NCBI GenBank assembly: GCA_019429205.1
Contig: JAHYIT010000030.1
Coordinates: 1-44,518, forward strand
Length of the DNA stretch: 44,518 nt
Reading direction: 5' to 3'
DNA from: Mariniphaga sp.
Lineage (GTDB): Bacteria; Bacteroidota; Bacteroidia; Bacteroidales; Prolixibacteraceae
Positions 23,231 through 31,370 of this stretch are shown here, one piece after another. The position numbers and the translations under genes were made by a program. The stretch's first letter is position 1. Each line of letters opens with the position of its first letter. Under the pieces are notes generated by a model. It did not search any database and was not told the origin of the DNA. It was given only the letters and a program-made list of their open reading frames with translations.

Positions 23231-24214
23231 TTACTCCTCTCCTGAAGGCATTGTAAAAGAACCCAGGTTGGTTATCTGGTAATCGGCCATGTTGAAACGT
23301 TTGTTGAAATTGGCATCAACACGGGTTACCTGCATTACCGATTTTTCGCCGGTTTCTTTGTCAATGGTTGTTGCTTCCATCATGTATCCCCATGGCACAC
23401 CGCGTGCATAAAGATTGGTCTTAAAAAGTGTACTGAAAAAATCCTGAGTGTTCATTTTCAAGTCCTGGGTAATCCAAACTTCCGATTCGGTGTCCTCGTC
23501 GTTGAATTTATATTCTTCACATTTGTATCCGGCTATGGTTTTGGTTCTGCCGGTTTTTTTTACATTCGGATTGGCTAAATATGCTTCCGGGGTTTCCGCC
23601 AGATTTTCTTCTTCGTAAGTTTCGCCTATTGACGAGAAGAATGCTCCCATTCCATAAACAATTCCGGTTTTTTTACCTTTTTCATCACTTAAAATAATGG
23701 TAGCCCCGTTTTCTGCATCAATAATAAACATACCTTGTCCCGGGTTCCCGATGTCGCCTGAAACAACCTGGTATGCCATACTTTTTGAATCGGGGCTGAG
23801 GTGTGTAATAAAATCCCCTTCACTTTCCATTTTTCCGTTTTTATCAAACGATTCCACGCGCATCTCAATCATTTGTTTGAAAGTGTAAGCATCGGCAACT
23901 GGAACCGGATCTCCGCCCATGCCAATTCCTTTCAGAATATTTTGCATACGTTGCTCACGCTCTCTGTCACTTCGGGAACTGGTTTCTGAAGGAGCTGAAT
24001 CATTTTTTGCATTATTTTCCAACGACTCTTCAATTTTATCGAGTTGCTTATCAATAGCCTCATCTATTTTTTTATCAACTCTTTCTTCCACTTTTTCCTC
24101 CGCTCTTTCCTGAACTTTTTCCTGAAGTTTTCTGAGAATTCTTTGACCTTGAACCGGTTGTGCCAAAATAGCCGAAACAAATGCAAGCAGTAAAAAATTA
24201 ATTGGCAGTTTCAT
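23231..24214 (-). CDS. Exported DUF4412 protein
   Basis: A 327-residue protein with a signal peptide (MKLPINFLLLAFVSAILAQ). Residues 30-70 are a highly charged coiled coil (LQEKVQERAEEKVEERVDKK). From about 115 on it is a beta-rich DUF4412 domain with FKQMIEMRVESF, KTIAGYKCEEYKFND, ESEVWITQDLKM and a C-terminal VTRVDANFNKRFNMADYQIT. The fold is related to lipoprotein carriers of the outer-membrane LolA/VioE type, as inferred from family descriptions. It precedes the metallophosphoesterase by 4 bases. Function is unknown. Confidence 0.75.
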   Translation of the reverse strand: MKLPINFLLLAFVSAILAQPVQGQRILRKLQEKVQERAEEKVEERVDKKIDEAIDKQLDKIEESLENNAKNDSAPSETSSRSDREREQRMQNILKGIGMGGDPVPVADAYTFKQMIEMRVESFDKNGKMESEGDFITHLSPDSKSMAYQVVSGDIGNPGQGMFIIDAENGATIILSDEKGKKTGIVYGMGAFFSSIGETYEEENLAETPEAYLANPNVKKTGRTKTIAGYKCEEYKFNDEDTESEVWITQDLKMNTQDFFSTLFKTNLYARGVPWGYMMEATTIDKETGEKSVMQVTRVDANFNKRFNMADYQITNLGSFTMPSGEE

Positions 24215-24428
24215 AATTGTAAAGTTTTCAAATTGAAAAACAATTCTTATTTATAAATAATCAAAATTATGAGAAAAGATTGTAATAATCAATTTTCTGA
24301 GCGGATTTTTGATTAGAAGAATTATTTACGATAATTAATTTTTTGTTGTTCATAAAAAATCATGACAGCGCAGGATAGGAATTGGATATGATTTTTCTTA
24401 TTTTGGTTGAAATTTAAAGAAACCGAAA

Positions 24429-25898
24429 ATGAGCAAAAACCATTTTTTAGCATTCGATTTGGGCGCCTCCAGTGGAAGAGCCATGCTGGGCACACTGGAA
24501 AAAGGAAAATTACAATTAACCGAGGTTCACCGGTTTAAAAACCAGATGACCCGGATTCACGGCACGTATTTTTGGAACCTTTTCAGTTTATTCGATGAAT
24601 TGAAAACAGGTCTGAAAAAATGTGTTTCAGAATTGAAAATTCAGCCGCAATCCATTGGAATTGACACCTGGGGTGTTGATTATGCGCTTGTTACAAAACA
24701 GGGCAGATTATCCGGTCTTCCGTTTGCCTACCGCGATCACCGCACCGATAATTCAATGGAGCAGTTTTTTCAGCGAATGTCAAAAAAAGAAACCTACCTG
24801 CTATCCGGTATTCAGTTTATGCAGTTTAACACGCTTTTTCAGTTGTTTGCATCGGTGCAAAACGGAGATGTGGAATTGAAAACGGCTGAGAAATTGTTGT
24901 TTACACCCGATGCGTTGAATTACCTGTTTACAGGCGTTCAGAAAAATGAATATTCCATTGCCAGCACCTCGCAAATGCTGAAACCGGGCAAACCTGAATG
25001 GGAGTACAAACTTTTTGATGCCGCCGGAATAGATCGGAAACTTGGCGGTGATATAGTACTTCCGGGAACTTTGCTGGGGAATATTTTGCCCGAAATTCAG
25101 GAAGAAACCGGAAGCAAAATCATCCCCTGTGTAGCAGTGGCATCGCATGATACGGCATCGGCGGTGGCATCTGTTCCGGCAGAAGGCAAAAACTGGGCTT
25201 ATTTGAGTTCGGGAACCTGGTCGTTGCTTGGTATTGAAAGCCAACAACCACTGGTGTCGGAAAAATCTCTGGAGATGAACTTCACCAACGAGGGTGGGGT
25301 GGAAGGTACCACACGTTTTCTGAAAAACATAATGGGCATGTGGCTCATTCAGGAATGTAAGCGCAATTGGGGCCAGGAAAAAGATATTACATGGCAGAAA
25401 ATTGTTGATCTGAGTAACAGTTCCCAACCTTTTAAATGCCTCATAAATCCTGACGATTCAGCTTTTTTGAATCCCGGAAATATGCCCGGGGCCATTCAGA
25501 ATTTTTGCCGGAAAACCAGACAGCCAATCCCGGAAACAAAAGGAGAAATTGCCCGGTGCATTTACGAAAGCCTGGCGCTGAAATACAAATACACACTCGG
25601 ACAAATTGAAACGATTACAGGTGAGAAAATTGAAAAACTACACATTATCGGTGGGGGAGCCAATAACGAGTTACTGAACCGGTTTACAGCTAATGCCACC
25701 GGAATTCCCGTGATTGCCGGCCCCACAGAAGCCACAGCAATTGGTAATATTCTGATGCAGGCAAAAGCTCTGAATGTGCTTAATTCATTGCAGGAAGTCA
25801 GAGAAGTGGTGAAAAACTCTTTCGAAGTTAAAATTTACAATCCGGATGCCGGAAACGAGTGGGAGAATGCCTTTGAAAAGTTCAAAAAACTGGTTTAA
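24429..25898 (+). CDS. rhaB: Rhamnulokinase
   Basis: A 489-residue FGGY carbohydrate kinase. The ATP/sugar site begins FDLGASSGRAMLG, followed by GIDTWGVDYAL, LPFAYRDHRTDN, VASHDTASAVASVP, AYLSSGTWSLLGIE and the C-terminal HIIGGGANNELLNRFTANAT. The RDxRT and GTWSLLG segments favour L-rhamnulose kinase over xylulose or fuculose kinases. It makes L-rhamnulose-1-phosphate. It stands alone: no rhaA, rhaD or rhaT lies beside it, although the FucP-like permease at 10.7 kb could carry a deoxy sugar. The next plus-strand gene, a MerR-type regulator, begins 107 bases later. Confidence 0.88.
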   Translation: MSKNHFLAFDLGASSGRAMLGTLEKGKLQLTEVHRFKNQMTRIHGTYFWNLFSLFDELKTGLKKCVSELKIQPQSIGIDTWGVDYALVTKQGRLSGLPFAYRDHRTDNSMEQFFQRMSKKETYLLSGIQFMQFNTLFQLFASVQNGDVELKTAEKLLFTPDALNYLFTGVQKNEYSIASTSQMLKPGKPEWEYKLFDAAGIDRKLGGDIVLPGTLLGNILPEIQEETGSKIIPCVAVASHDTASAVASVPAEGKNWAYLSSGTWSLLGIESQQPLVSEKSLEMNFTNEGGVEGTTRFLKNIMGMWLIQECKRNWGQEKDITWQKIVDLSNSSQPFKCLINPDDSAFLNPGNMPGAIQNFCRKTRQPIPETKGEIARCIYESLALKYKYTLGQIETITGEKIEKLHIIGGGANNELLNRFTANATGIPVIAGPTEATAIGNILMQAKALNVLNSLQEVREVVKNSFEVKIYNPDAGNEWENAFEKFKKLV

Positions 25899-25906
25899 AA
25901 AAAATG

Positions 25907-25941
25907 TTTGTTTAAATATTTATTTTTTAAGTTTAAACAAA
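25907..25941. promoter_or_regulatory. Perfect 10-bp inverted repeat upstream of the MerR-type gene
   Basis: TTTGTTTAAA (25907-25916) and TTTAAACAAA (25932-25941) are exact reverse complements separated by 15 bases. It lies 9 bases after rhaB and 64 bases before the regulator gene. It has no U-tract typical of a terminator, so an operator for the downstream MerR/B12-binding regulator is the more likely reading. This is inference from position and symmetry. Confidence 0.5.
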
Positions 25942-26004
25942 AATGTGTTGATTTGCGTTACATTATCAACATTTCAATAAACTTAAAACAGTAACATTAA
26001 ACAA

Positions 26005-26883
26005 ATGAAAGAGAGGGGTTATTCAATAAAAGATCTTGAGGTTTTATCCGGAATAAAAGCTCACACAATCCGCATCTGGGAAAAAAGATACGAATTGCTC
26101 GTTCCTCAGCGTACAGACACCAACATCAGATATTATACGGATGATGATTTGCGCAGAATGTTAAATATTTCGCTTTTGGTTCGTATTGGTTACAAAATAT
26201 CGAAAGTGGCCAAGTGGGACGAAGAAAAAATAAACGAAAAAGTACTGGAAATTGCCAAAAGAAGAACTTCTGATTCTGATTATATCGACCGGCTGATACT
26301 GCACATGGTTAATTTCGATAACCGGAGTTTCTATTATTTAACCAACGAAATTATTGAATCTCTGGGTTTTGAAGATGCCGTTACCAAAGTGTTTTTCGAA
26401 TTTTTTGTAAGGGTTGGAACTTACTGGCAGGTAGGCTCCATTTTCCCGGCGCAGGAACATTATGTAACCAATATTTTCAGGCAAAAAATGATTGCCGAAA
26501 TCGATAAGTTGGGTATGAGTGACAATAATCGGGCAACTATTCTCTTTTTTCTTCCTGAAAATGAGTTGCATGAAATGAGTTTACTTTTCTACTCATACCT
26601 TTCCCTTAAAATGGGATACCATGTTATTTATCTCGGCCAGTTTGTTCCGTGGAATGATTTGGAAAAAATTCAGAGACAAGTAAAAATTGATTTTGTATTT
26701 ACTGCTTTTATTAATTCCATTCCGAAAGAAGACCTGGAAAGTTACCTGGTTGACCTGAAGGAACTTTTTAGCAGCCAAAAAGTTTTTATAACCGGCTGGC
26801 AACTGCACATGCACGAACCTGCACTGCCGCGGAATGTAAAAATTGTAAAAGATTACAAAGAGTTTAAGAAGTTTATGAGGTAG
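26005..26883 (+). CDS. MerR-type regulator with cobalamin-binding domain (CarH/LitR-like)
   Basis: A 292-residue protein. Residues 5-75 form a MerR winged helix (YSIKDLEVLSGIKAHTIRIW, RYYTDDDLRRMLNI). Residues 90-165 are the four-helix cap with W141, then nine residues, then E151-H152, an exact W-x9-EH motif. Residues 176-292 form a Rossmann-like B12 domain in which PENELHEMSLLF places H189 at the position of the lower axial ligand. In CarH and LitR this domain binds adenosylcobalamin and releases DNA in light. The residue after W141 is Gln, where Thermus CarH has the His of the light-state adduct, so the photoresponse may differ. No carotenoid genes are near. Confidence 0.8.
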   Translation: MKERGYSIKDLEVLSGIKAHTIRIWEKRYELLVPQRTDTNIRYYTDDDLRRMLNISLLVRIGYKISKVAKWDEEKINEKVLEIAKRRTSDSDYIDRLILHMVNFDNRSFYYLTNEIIESLGFEDAVTKVFFEFFVRVGTYWQVGSIFPAQEHYVTNIFRQKMIAEIDKLGMSDNNRATILFFLPENELHEMSLLFYSYLSLKMGYHVIYLGQFVPWNDLEKIQRQVKIDFVFTAFINSIPKEDLESYLVDLKELFSSQKVFITGWQLHMHEPALPRNVKIVKDYKEFKKFMR

Positions 26884-26891
26884 GAGAATTC

Positions 26892-27896
26892 TTACGTTGT
26901 TTTCCTGTATTTCCATATTGCAAGGCTTAAAAACAAGATACCCAAACCGGAAAGTGCGATAAACTCTTCAAGCAAATCGAAAAACCCGGAACCTTTGAGT
27001 ATTATCATCCGCAACATTCGCATTAAATAGTAAATCGGATTGATGTGGTTGGCAATTTGAGCCCATGAAGGCATACTTTCAACCGGTGTGAAAATTCCGC
27101 CCATCAGAATAAAAAGGATGGTTTCCAGCATCAGCAGGACAAAACTTCCGGTAACCGGCACCCCAAAAACAAAATGACCGATTGACACGATGATAAAGCC
27201 ATTTATGATGGAAAGTATAAGATAAGGCAGCACTTTACCAATAATTATCTGAACGGGTTTTAACGGCGACACCAACAGAATTTCCATGGTGCCCATCTCT
27301 TTTTCGCGGGTGATGGAGATGGAGGTCATCAGCGCCGAAATGAGCATTAAAATCAGCGCCATTGTGCCGGGAACAAACTGGTAGGCGCTTTTCATCTCTT
27401 CATTAAAATACATGCGCACCTCGGGTTCTGTTTTTAGGGGCATTTGCAGGTTGGGGTGCATTTTTTTTATGTAATCATTTACAATGCCGGTAGTGTAGGA
27501 AGTTACCAGCCTGGCCAGATTGGGGTCGGTTGCATCGGCTATTAACTGCACACTGGCATTGCCCTCACGAATCAGTTTTTGTCCGAAATCGTTTTCAAAA
27601 ACAATAACCTGCTTTACCTTGCCTTTTTTGAAAATGGCCTCTATTCCGTCGGTACTTTCAAGGTTTTGATTCAGTATGAAATAACCCGAGGAGAGCAGTT
27701 TGTTTGTGATTTGCATTGTGGTTTCATCTTTCGACTGGTCGTAAATGGCAATGTGAACGTCACTGATTTCATTTTTAATAACCGTTCCGAAAATCAGTAA
27801 CTGGGTAATGGGAATTCCAAATAGAATCAACATCGTCCGCGGGTCGCGAAGAATGTGGAAGAATTCTTTTTTTATGAATGATTTCAGTTGTTTCAT
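26892..27896 (-). CDS. ABC-2 type transport permease, probably a fusion of two permeases
   Basis: A 334-residue permease, shorter than the usual 365-375. The N-terminal half (MKQLKSFIKKEFFHILRDPR, QLLIFGTVIKNEI and SALMTSISITREKEMGTMEI) is like the first permease of ybhGFSR-type operons. After FVLLMLETILFIL the protein goes directly to MGGIFTPVESMPSWAQIANH and MLRMIILKGSGFFDLLEEFI, which resembles the end of the second permease; about 35 residues of membrane helix are lacking at the joint. It overlaps the ATPase gene by 4 bases and is the last gene of the operon. It may be non-functional. Confidence 0.75.
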   Translation of the reverse strand: MKQLKSFIKKEFFHILRDPRTMLILFGIPITQLLIFGTVIKNEISDVHIAIYDQSKDETTMQITNKLLSSGYFILNQNLESTDGIEAIFKKGKVKQVIVFENDFGQKLIREGNASVQLIADATDPNLARLVTSYTTGIVNDYIKKMHPNLQMPLKTEPEVRMYFNEEMKSAYQFVPGTMALILMLISALMTSISITREKEMGTMEILLVSPLKPVQIIIGKVLPYLILSIINGFIIVSIGHFVFGVPVTGSFVLLMLETILFILMGGIFTPVESMPSWAQIANHINPIYYLMRMLRMIILKGSGFFDLLEEFIALSGLGILFLSLAIWKYRKTT

Positions 27897-28615
27897 CTTG
27901 CAATTTGTATAAACACCTCATCCATATTTTTGGCGTTGTACTTTTCCTTCAATTTTGCCGGCGTATCAAGTGCTTCTATTTTTCCGGCATCCATAATAGA
28001 AACCCGGTCGCAATATTCAGCTTCGTCCATGTAGTGCGTGGTGACAAATACCGTTATTCCGTTGCTGGCTGCTTCGTAAATCAAGTCCCAGAAACGGCGG
28101 CGGGTAATCGGATCAACTCCTCCGGTGGGTTCGTCGAGGAACACAATTTTGGGTTCGTGGAAGATGGCGACTGAAAAAGCCAGTTTTTGTTTCCAGCCTA
28201 ATGGAAGTCCGGCAATCAGTTTGTTTTTTGCACTTTCCAGTTCCAGGTTTTTCAGCAGTTCGGCCATTTTTGCTTTCCGTTTTTTTGATGAAATCCCGTA
28301 AATCCCGGCATATAATTGAATATTTTCGGCTATGGTCAAATCTTCGTACAATGAGAATTTCTGGCTCATGTACCCGATGTTTTTTTTTATTTTTTCTGTT
28401 TCGCGGTAAATATCAAATCCGGCCACTTTTACCTCACCTGAAGTGGGAGCGGAGAGCCCGCATAAAATGCGCAGTGCCGTGGTTTTTCCGGCGCCGTTTG
28501 CTCCCAGAAATCCAAAGATTTCTCCCCTGTAAACGTCGAATGTCAGGTTATCGTTGGCCGTAAACGAGCCGAACTTTTTTACGAGGTTTTGTACGGTGAT
28601 GATTTGTTCGTTCAT
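27893..28615 (-). CDS. ABC transporter ATP-binding protein (second)
   Basis: A 240-residue ATPase when started at MNEQIITVQNLVKKFG (28615); an in-frame ATG at 28657 adds 14 unlikely residues. Walker A is GANGAGKTT, the Q-loop YMSQKFSLYEDLT, Walker B KIVFLDEPTGGVD and the H-loop TTHYMDEAEYCD. The signature motif is altered to LPLGWKQKLAFS where LSGGxxQ is normal; this variant is common in the second ATPase of such drug-export pairs. It works with the ATPase encoded upstream and the permease downstream to move a hydrophobic substrate through the HlyD/TolC path. It starts 55 bases after the stop codon of the first ATPase. Confidence 0.88.
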   Translation of the reverse strand: MNEQIITVQNLVKKFGSFTANDNLTFDVYRGEIFGFLGANGAGKTTALRILCGLSAPTSGEVKVAGFDIYRETEKIKKNIGYMSQKFSLYEDLTIAENIQLYAGIYGISSKKRKAKMAELLKNLELESAKNKLIAGLPLGWKQKLAFSVAIFHEPKIVFLDEPTGGVDPITRRRFWDLIYEAASNGITVFVTTHYMDEAEYCDRVSIMDAGKIEALDTPAKLKEKYNAKNMDEVFIQIAR

Positions 28616-28669
28616 AATTGTGTTCTTCTGGTATTCATCAGGTGAACTTAAAGTCACCAGATGAATAAC

Positions 28670-29572
28670 TTACTGTTTCATCAAGTTCATAAACACATCT
28701 TCAATTTCAGGAGGAATCTCTTCCACCAGCACATTTTTGTGGTTGAGTTTTTCAAGATATAAATCCAGTTCACTTTCTTCTACATCATCATTTATTCCTG
28801 TAAAGTGCACATACTGGCCAAACGCAAACACCGATTCTGCTTTTTTGAATTTTCGTAAATCGTTAATGAGCCTGAACATTTCGTCTGACCGCATCCTGAT
28901 AATTTTTCGCTGGAATTTTTCGGTAATCCTTTTGGGAGAATCCACATCCAGAATTTTTCCGTTTTGGATGAGCGCCACCTGGTCGCACAAAATGGCTTCG
29001 TCCATGTAAGGTGTTGAAACAAAGATGGTAATTCCTTTTTGCTGTAGTTTTTTCAGCATTTCCCAGAATTCTTTCCGCGAAACAGCGTCCACACCTGTTG
29101 TTGGTTCGTCGAGTACCAGAATTTTCGGACTGTGAATGAGGGCACACGATAAAGCCAGTTTTTGTTTCATTCCACCCGAAAGTTTTCCAGCCCGGCGTTT
29201 TTTGAACGGTTCAATCTGGTAATAAATATCGCGGATGAGGTCGTAATTTTCTTCTACGGTAGTGCCGAAAACCGTTGCAAAAAAGCTGAGATTTTCCTCC
29301 ACGCTCAAATCCTGGTAAAGCGAAAACCGGCCCGGCATATATCCCACAATGTGCCGTATTTTTTTAAAGTCTGTTACCACATTCAATCCATTTATTGTTG
29401 CATCGCCGGAATCTGGCAGGAGTAAAGTCATCAGAATACGCATCAGCGTGGTTTTACCAGCACCGTCGGGTCCAATCAGCCCAAACAACTCGCTTTCCTG
29501 CACTTCCAGCGAAATGTTTTGTAACGCAGAAGTTTTTTTGTACGATTTGGATATATTTTTTACCTCTATCAT
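28670..29572 (-). CDS. ABC transporter ATP-binding protein (first)
   Basis: A 300-residue ATPase with Walker A GPDGAGKTT, Q-loop YMPGRFSLYQDLS, a canonical signature LSGGMKQKLALSCAL, Walker B ILVLDEPTTGVD and switch STPYMDEAILCD, where the usual H-loop His is replaced by Pro (TH to TP). Residues 220-300 are a C-terminal extension typical of the N-terminal half of YbhF-like ATPases. It is the first of two separate ATPases that in YbhF are fused in one chain. The fragment of a four-helix-bundle gene separates it from hlyD upstream. Confidence 0.88.
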   Translation of the reverse strand: MIEVKNISKSYKKTSALQNISLEVQESELFGLIGPDGAGKTTLMRILMTLLLPDSGDATINGLNVVTDFKKIRHIVGYMPGRFSLYQDLSVEENLSFFATVFGTTVEENYDLIRDIYYQIEPFKKRRAGKLSGGMKQKLALSCALIHSPKILVLDEPTTGVDAVSRKEFWEMLKKLQQKGITIFVSTPYMDEAILCDQVALIQNGKILDVDSPKRITEKFQRKIIRMRSDEMFRLINDLRKFKKAESVFAFGQYVHFTGINDDVEESELDLYLEKLNHKNVLVEEIPPEIEDVFMNLMKQ

Positions 29573-29585
29573 TTTGTTTCAATTA

Positions 29586-29687
29586 CTATGAATATATTTC
29601 TTCTTTCGGAAATTGTTTTGAAATGATGAAAATTTCCATCGCCAGTTTAAATGCTTTTTGGTACGCTAATAACTCTTTGAAATCCAT
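29586..29687 (-). pseudogene. N-terminal stub of a four-helix-bundle (23S IVP/Avd-like) protein
   Basis: A 33-codon frame reads MDFKELLAYQKAFKLAMEIF and then SKQFPKEEIYS before TAG. This is the first helix and turn of the Bacteroidota four-helix-bundle family (23S rRNA intervening-sequence proteins), whose members are about 115-120 residues long and continue after KYS with LTDQIRRSS-type sequence. The rest is missing, and the stop falls 13 bases before the ATPase start. The family is related to the Avd protein of diversity-generating retroelements, but no such element is here. A CAGTGAG-type array lies between it and hlyD. Confidence 0.7.
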
Positions 29688-29736
29688 ATTTTTAAAATTT
29701 AAAAGTTTTGTATTCTATTTTATTCATTTCATTTCA

Positions 29737-29789
29737 ACTGCGACTGCTCACTGTGACTGCGACTGCTCACTGCTCACTGCTCACTGCCA
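29737..29789. repeat. Low-complexity array of ACTGCTC/ACTGCGAC units at the hlyD stop codon
   Basis: On the minus strand the array reads CAGTGAGCAGTGAGCAGTG and continues with CAGTCGCAGT-type units. The hlyD stop codon (TGA at 29783-29781) is the first TGA of the array. The unit is close to that of the longer array at 30703-30779. Confidence 0.8.
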
Positions 29790-30662
29790 ACTAATCTCTC
29801 CCGGCATACCAATTTTCAGCGTACCGTCGTTTTTTACGGCCACTTTTACAGCATAAACCAGTTTAACCCTTTCTTCCTTGGTTTGAATGATTTTTGGGGT
29901 GAATTCGGCTTCAGAAGAAATCCAGGTAATTTTTCCGGTAAACGACTGGTTTTCCTTTTCATTTTTATCAACCAGAACTTTCACTTCCTGTCCGATTTTA
30001 ATATTGGGAAGTTGTGCGCCACTCACATAAACTTTCAGTGTCAGTTCATCGAGGTTGGCCATTTTGAAAAGCGGTTTTCCGGGCGCAGCAAGTTCACCCT
30101 GTTCTATATAAGTTTCAAGAATGGTGCCGCTTGCCGGTGAAATAACTTTGCAGCGGTTCAGCAAATCGAGGGTTGCTTCCTGCCGGGTTTCCAACACCTG
30201 CAATTCTTTATTTATTGAATTGAACTGGGTTTTTGTGCTTTCAATCTGTTTGTCGAATACACGTATTTGCCCCGAAATGTCGTCCAGTTGTTTTTGTGTG
30301 GCAGCGCCGTCGGCCAACATCTGCGAAACCCGTTTTTCGTTAATTTCCAAATTCTTTTTCTGCTCTTCAAAAACGGCTACCTGCGCCTTTACAGATTGTC
30401 TTTTGGCTTCCACTGCTGCTTTTTGCGCCTCAATTTGCTGAAGTTTCAAATGGATTTGCATCGTGTCGATGAGTGCAGCCACCGTTCCGGCTTCAATTTT
30501 TTGTCCTTTTTCCACATTCAACTGAAGTATTTTTCCTGAAGCTTCCGAAGAAACAATAACAGTTTCAGCCTCAAAATTTCCGTAAGCATCCGATTTGTCA
30601 TTTTGGTTGGAACATCCAAAAAATAAGGCAGATAAAATGAAGATGATTGCTTTGTATTTCAT
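29781..30662 (-). CDS. HlyD-family membrane fusion protein
   Basis: A 293-residue periplasmic adaptor with a lipoprotein-type signal (FILSALFFGCSNQ, lipobox Cys near residue 16). It has a biotinyl-lipoyl half (GKILQLNVEKGQKIEAGTVA), a long coiled-coil hairpin from about 70 to 165 (EAKRQSVKAQVAVFEEQKKN), the second lipoyl half (ISPASGTILETYIEQGELAA) and a beta-barrel ending in KIGMPGEISWQ. It links the ABC permease to an outer-membrane channel, as YbhG does. The stop codon lies in a low-complexity array. The adjacent TolC gene is broken, so the system has no local channel. Confidence 0.85.
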   Translation of the reverse strand: MKYKAIIFILSALFFGCSNQNDKSDAYGNFEAETVIVSSEASGKILQLNVEKGQKIEAGTVAALIDTMQIHLKLQQIEAQKAAVEAKRQSVKAQVAVFEEQKKNLEINEKRVSQMLADGAATQKQLDDISGQIRVFDKQIESTKTQFNSINKELQVLETRQEATLDLLNRCKVISPASGTILETYIEQGELAAPGKPLFKMANLDELTLKVYVSGAQLPNIKIGQEVKVLVDKNEKENQSFTGKITWISSEAEFTPKIIQTKEERVKLVYAVKVAVKNDGTLKIGMPGEISWQ

Positions 30663-30679
30663 ACTTGTTGTTTTTAAAG

Positions 30680-31370
30680 TTACTGATTTATCCTTCCTGA
30701 AAACTGCGACTGCAACTGAGACTGCGACTGAGACTGCGACTGAGACTGCGACTGAGACTGCGACTGAGACTGAGACTGCTCACTTCCAACATTCCCCTTT
30801 ATTAACCTGTATTTTTCCTTTGCTTCATTTAATTGAATTTTATGCAATTCAAGGTTGAGTTTTGCCCCGGTTTCTGCCTGTAATTCACGAATGTAGTCTG
30901 ATGTTGTAAGGAATTCATTTTTCAGCTTTGAGGCAGCCATTTTGGTAATTTCCGTTCGTAACTCAACCAATTCCAGGTCGGTTTTTAGCATGGTTTCCAG
31001 TTTGCTGATTTGCGCTGCCTGCTGTGTGAGCAAAAGCTGAATGTTTTGGCTGAAAGTTTCTTCCTGTTTCTGAATCATTTCCTGCTGTAATGTGAGTACC
31101 TGCTTTTCCAGTTAAAATAGACAGCATTTGAATGGCCGAATTTTTTGCCGCATCGAGTTGAATCTTATGTTGTTCCAGGTTCAGGATTTCAGCCCTAATT
31201 TCTAATGCTGTAGTTTTTTCTGCTATTCCGTTTCTTACGGCAGACTCTGCCGATACCAGCTTTTCTGTGAGTACTTTTTTTTGTGCATTTACAACTTCGG
31301 TTTGTTTTTTAACCACCAAAACAGTAAAAAAGGACTGAGAAACCAGTTCGTTTAATACATCTCCAATCAA
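30680..31370 (-). pseudogene. TolC-type outer-membrane factor remnant with SQ repeat tail
   Basis: Three lesions are visible. The frame begins at 31370, directly after tetR, with LVSQSFFTVLVVKKQTEVVN, which is already the interior of a TolC chain, so the signal peptide and about the first 100 residues are absent. Near 31100, IQMLSILTGK is joined to KQVLTLQQEMIQKQEE in another frame, skipping the middle region. The C-terminal part (LNLELHKIQLNEAKEKYRLI) then runs into a Ser-Gln repeat coded by the array at 30703-30779 and ends SGRINQ. It lies between tetR and hlyD, where an intact channel gene is expected. Confidence 0.8.
30703..30779. repeat. Hexamer/dodecamer array (ACTGCGACTGAG)n in the tolC remnant
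   Basis: The plus strand reads repeated ACTGCGACTGAG units with small changes, about 77 bases in all. In the minus-strand frame of the tolC remnant it encodes alternating Ser and Gln (about 19 residues with one Leu). The unit is the same kind as the array at 29737-29789 at the end of hlyD. Confidence 0.9.

Noticed and set aside
25899-25941. Terminator after rhaB
   Set aside because: The inverted repeat has AT-only arms apart from one G-C pair and a 15-base loop with no U-tract on the plus strand; an operator is more likely.
30595-30858. Plus-strand frame with ATETATETA repeats
   Set aside because: It is the antisense reading of the array in the tolC remnant and has no start signals or family.
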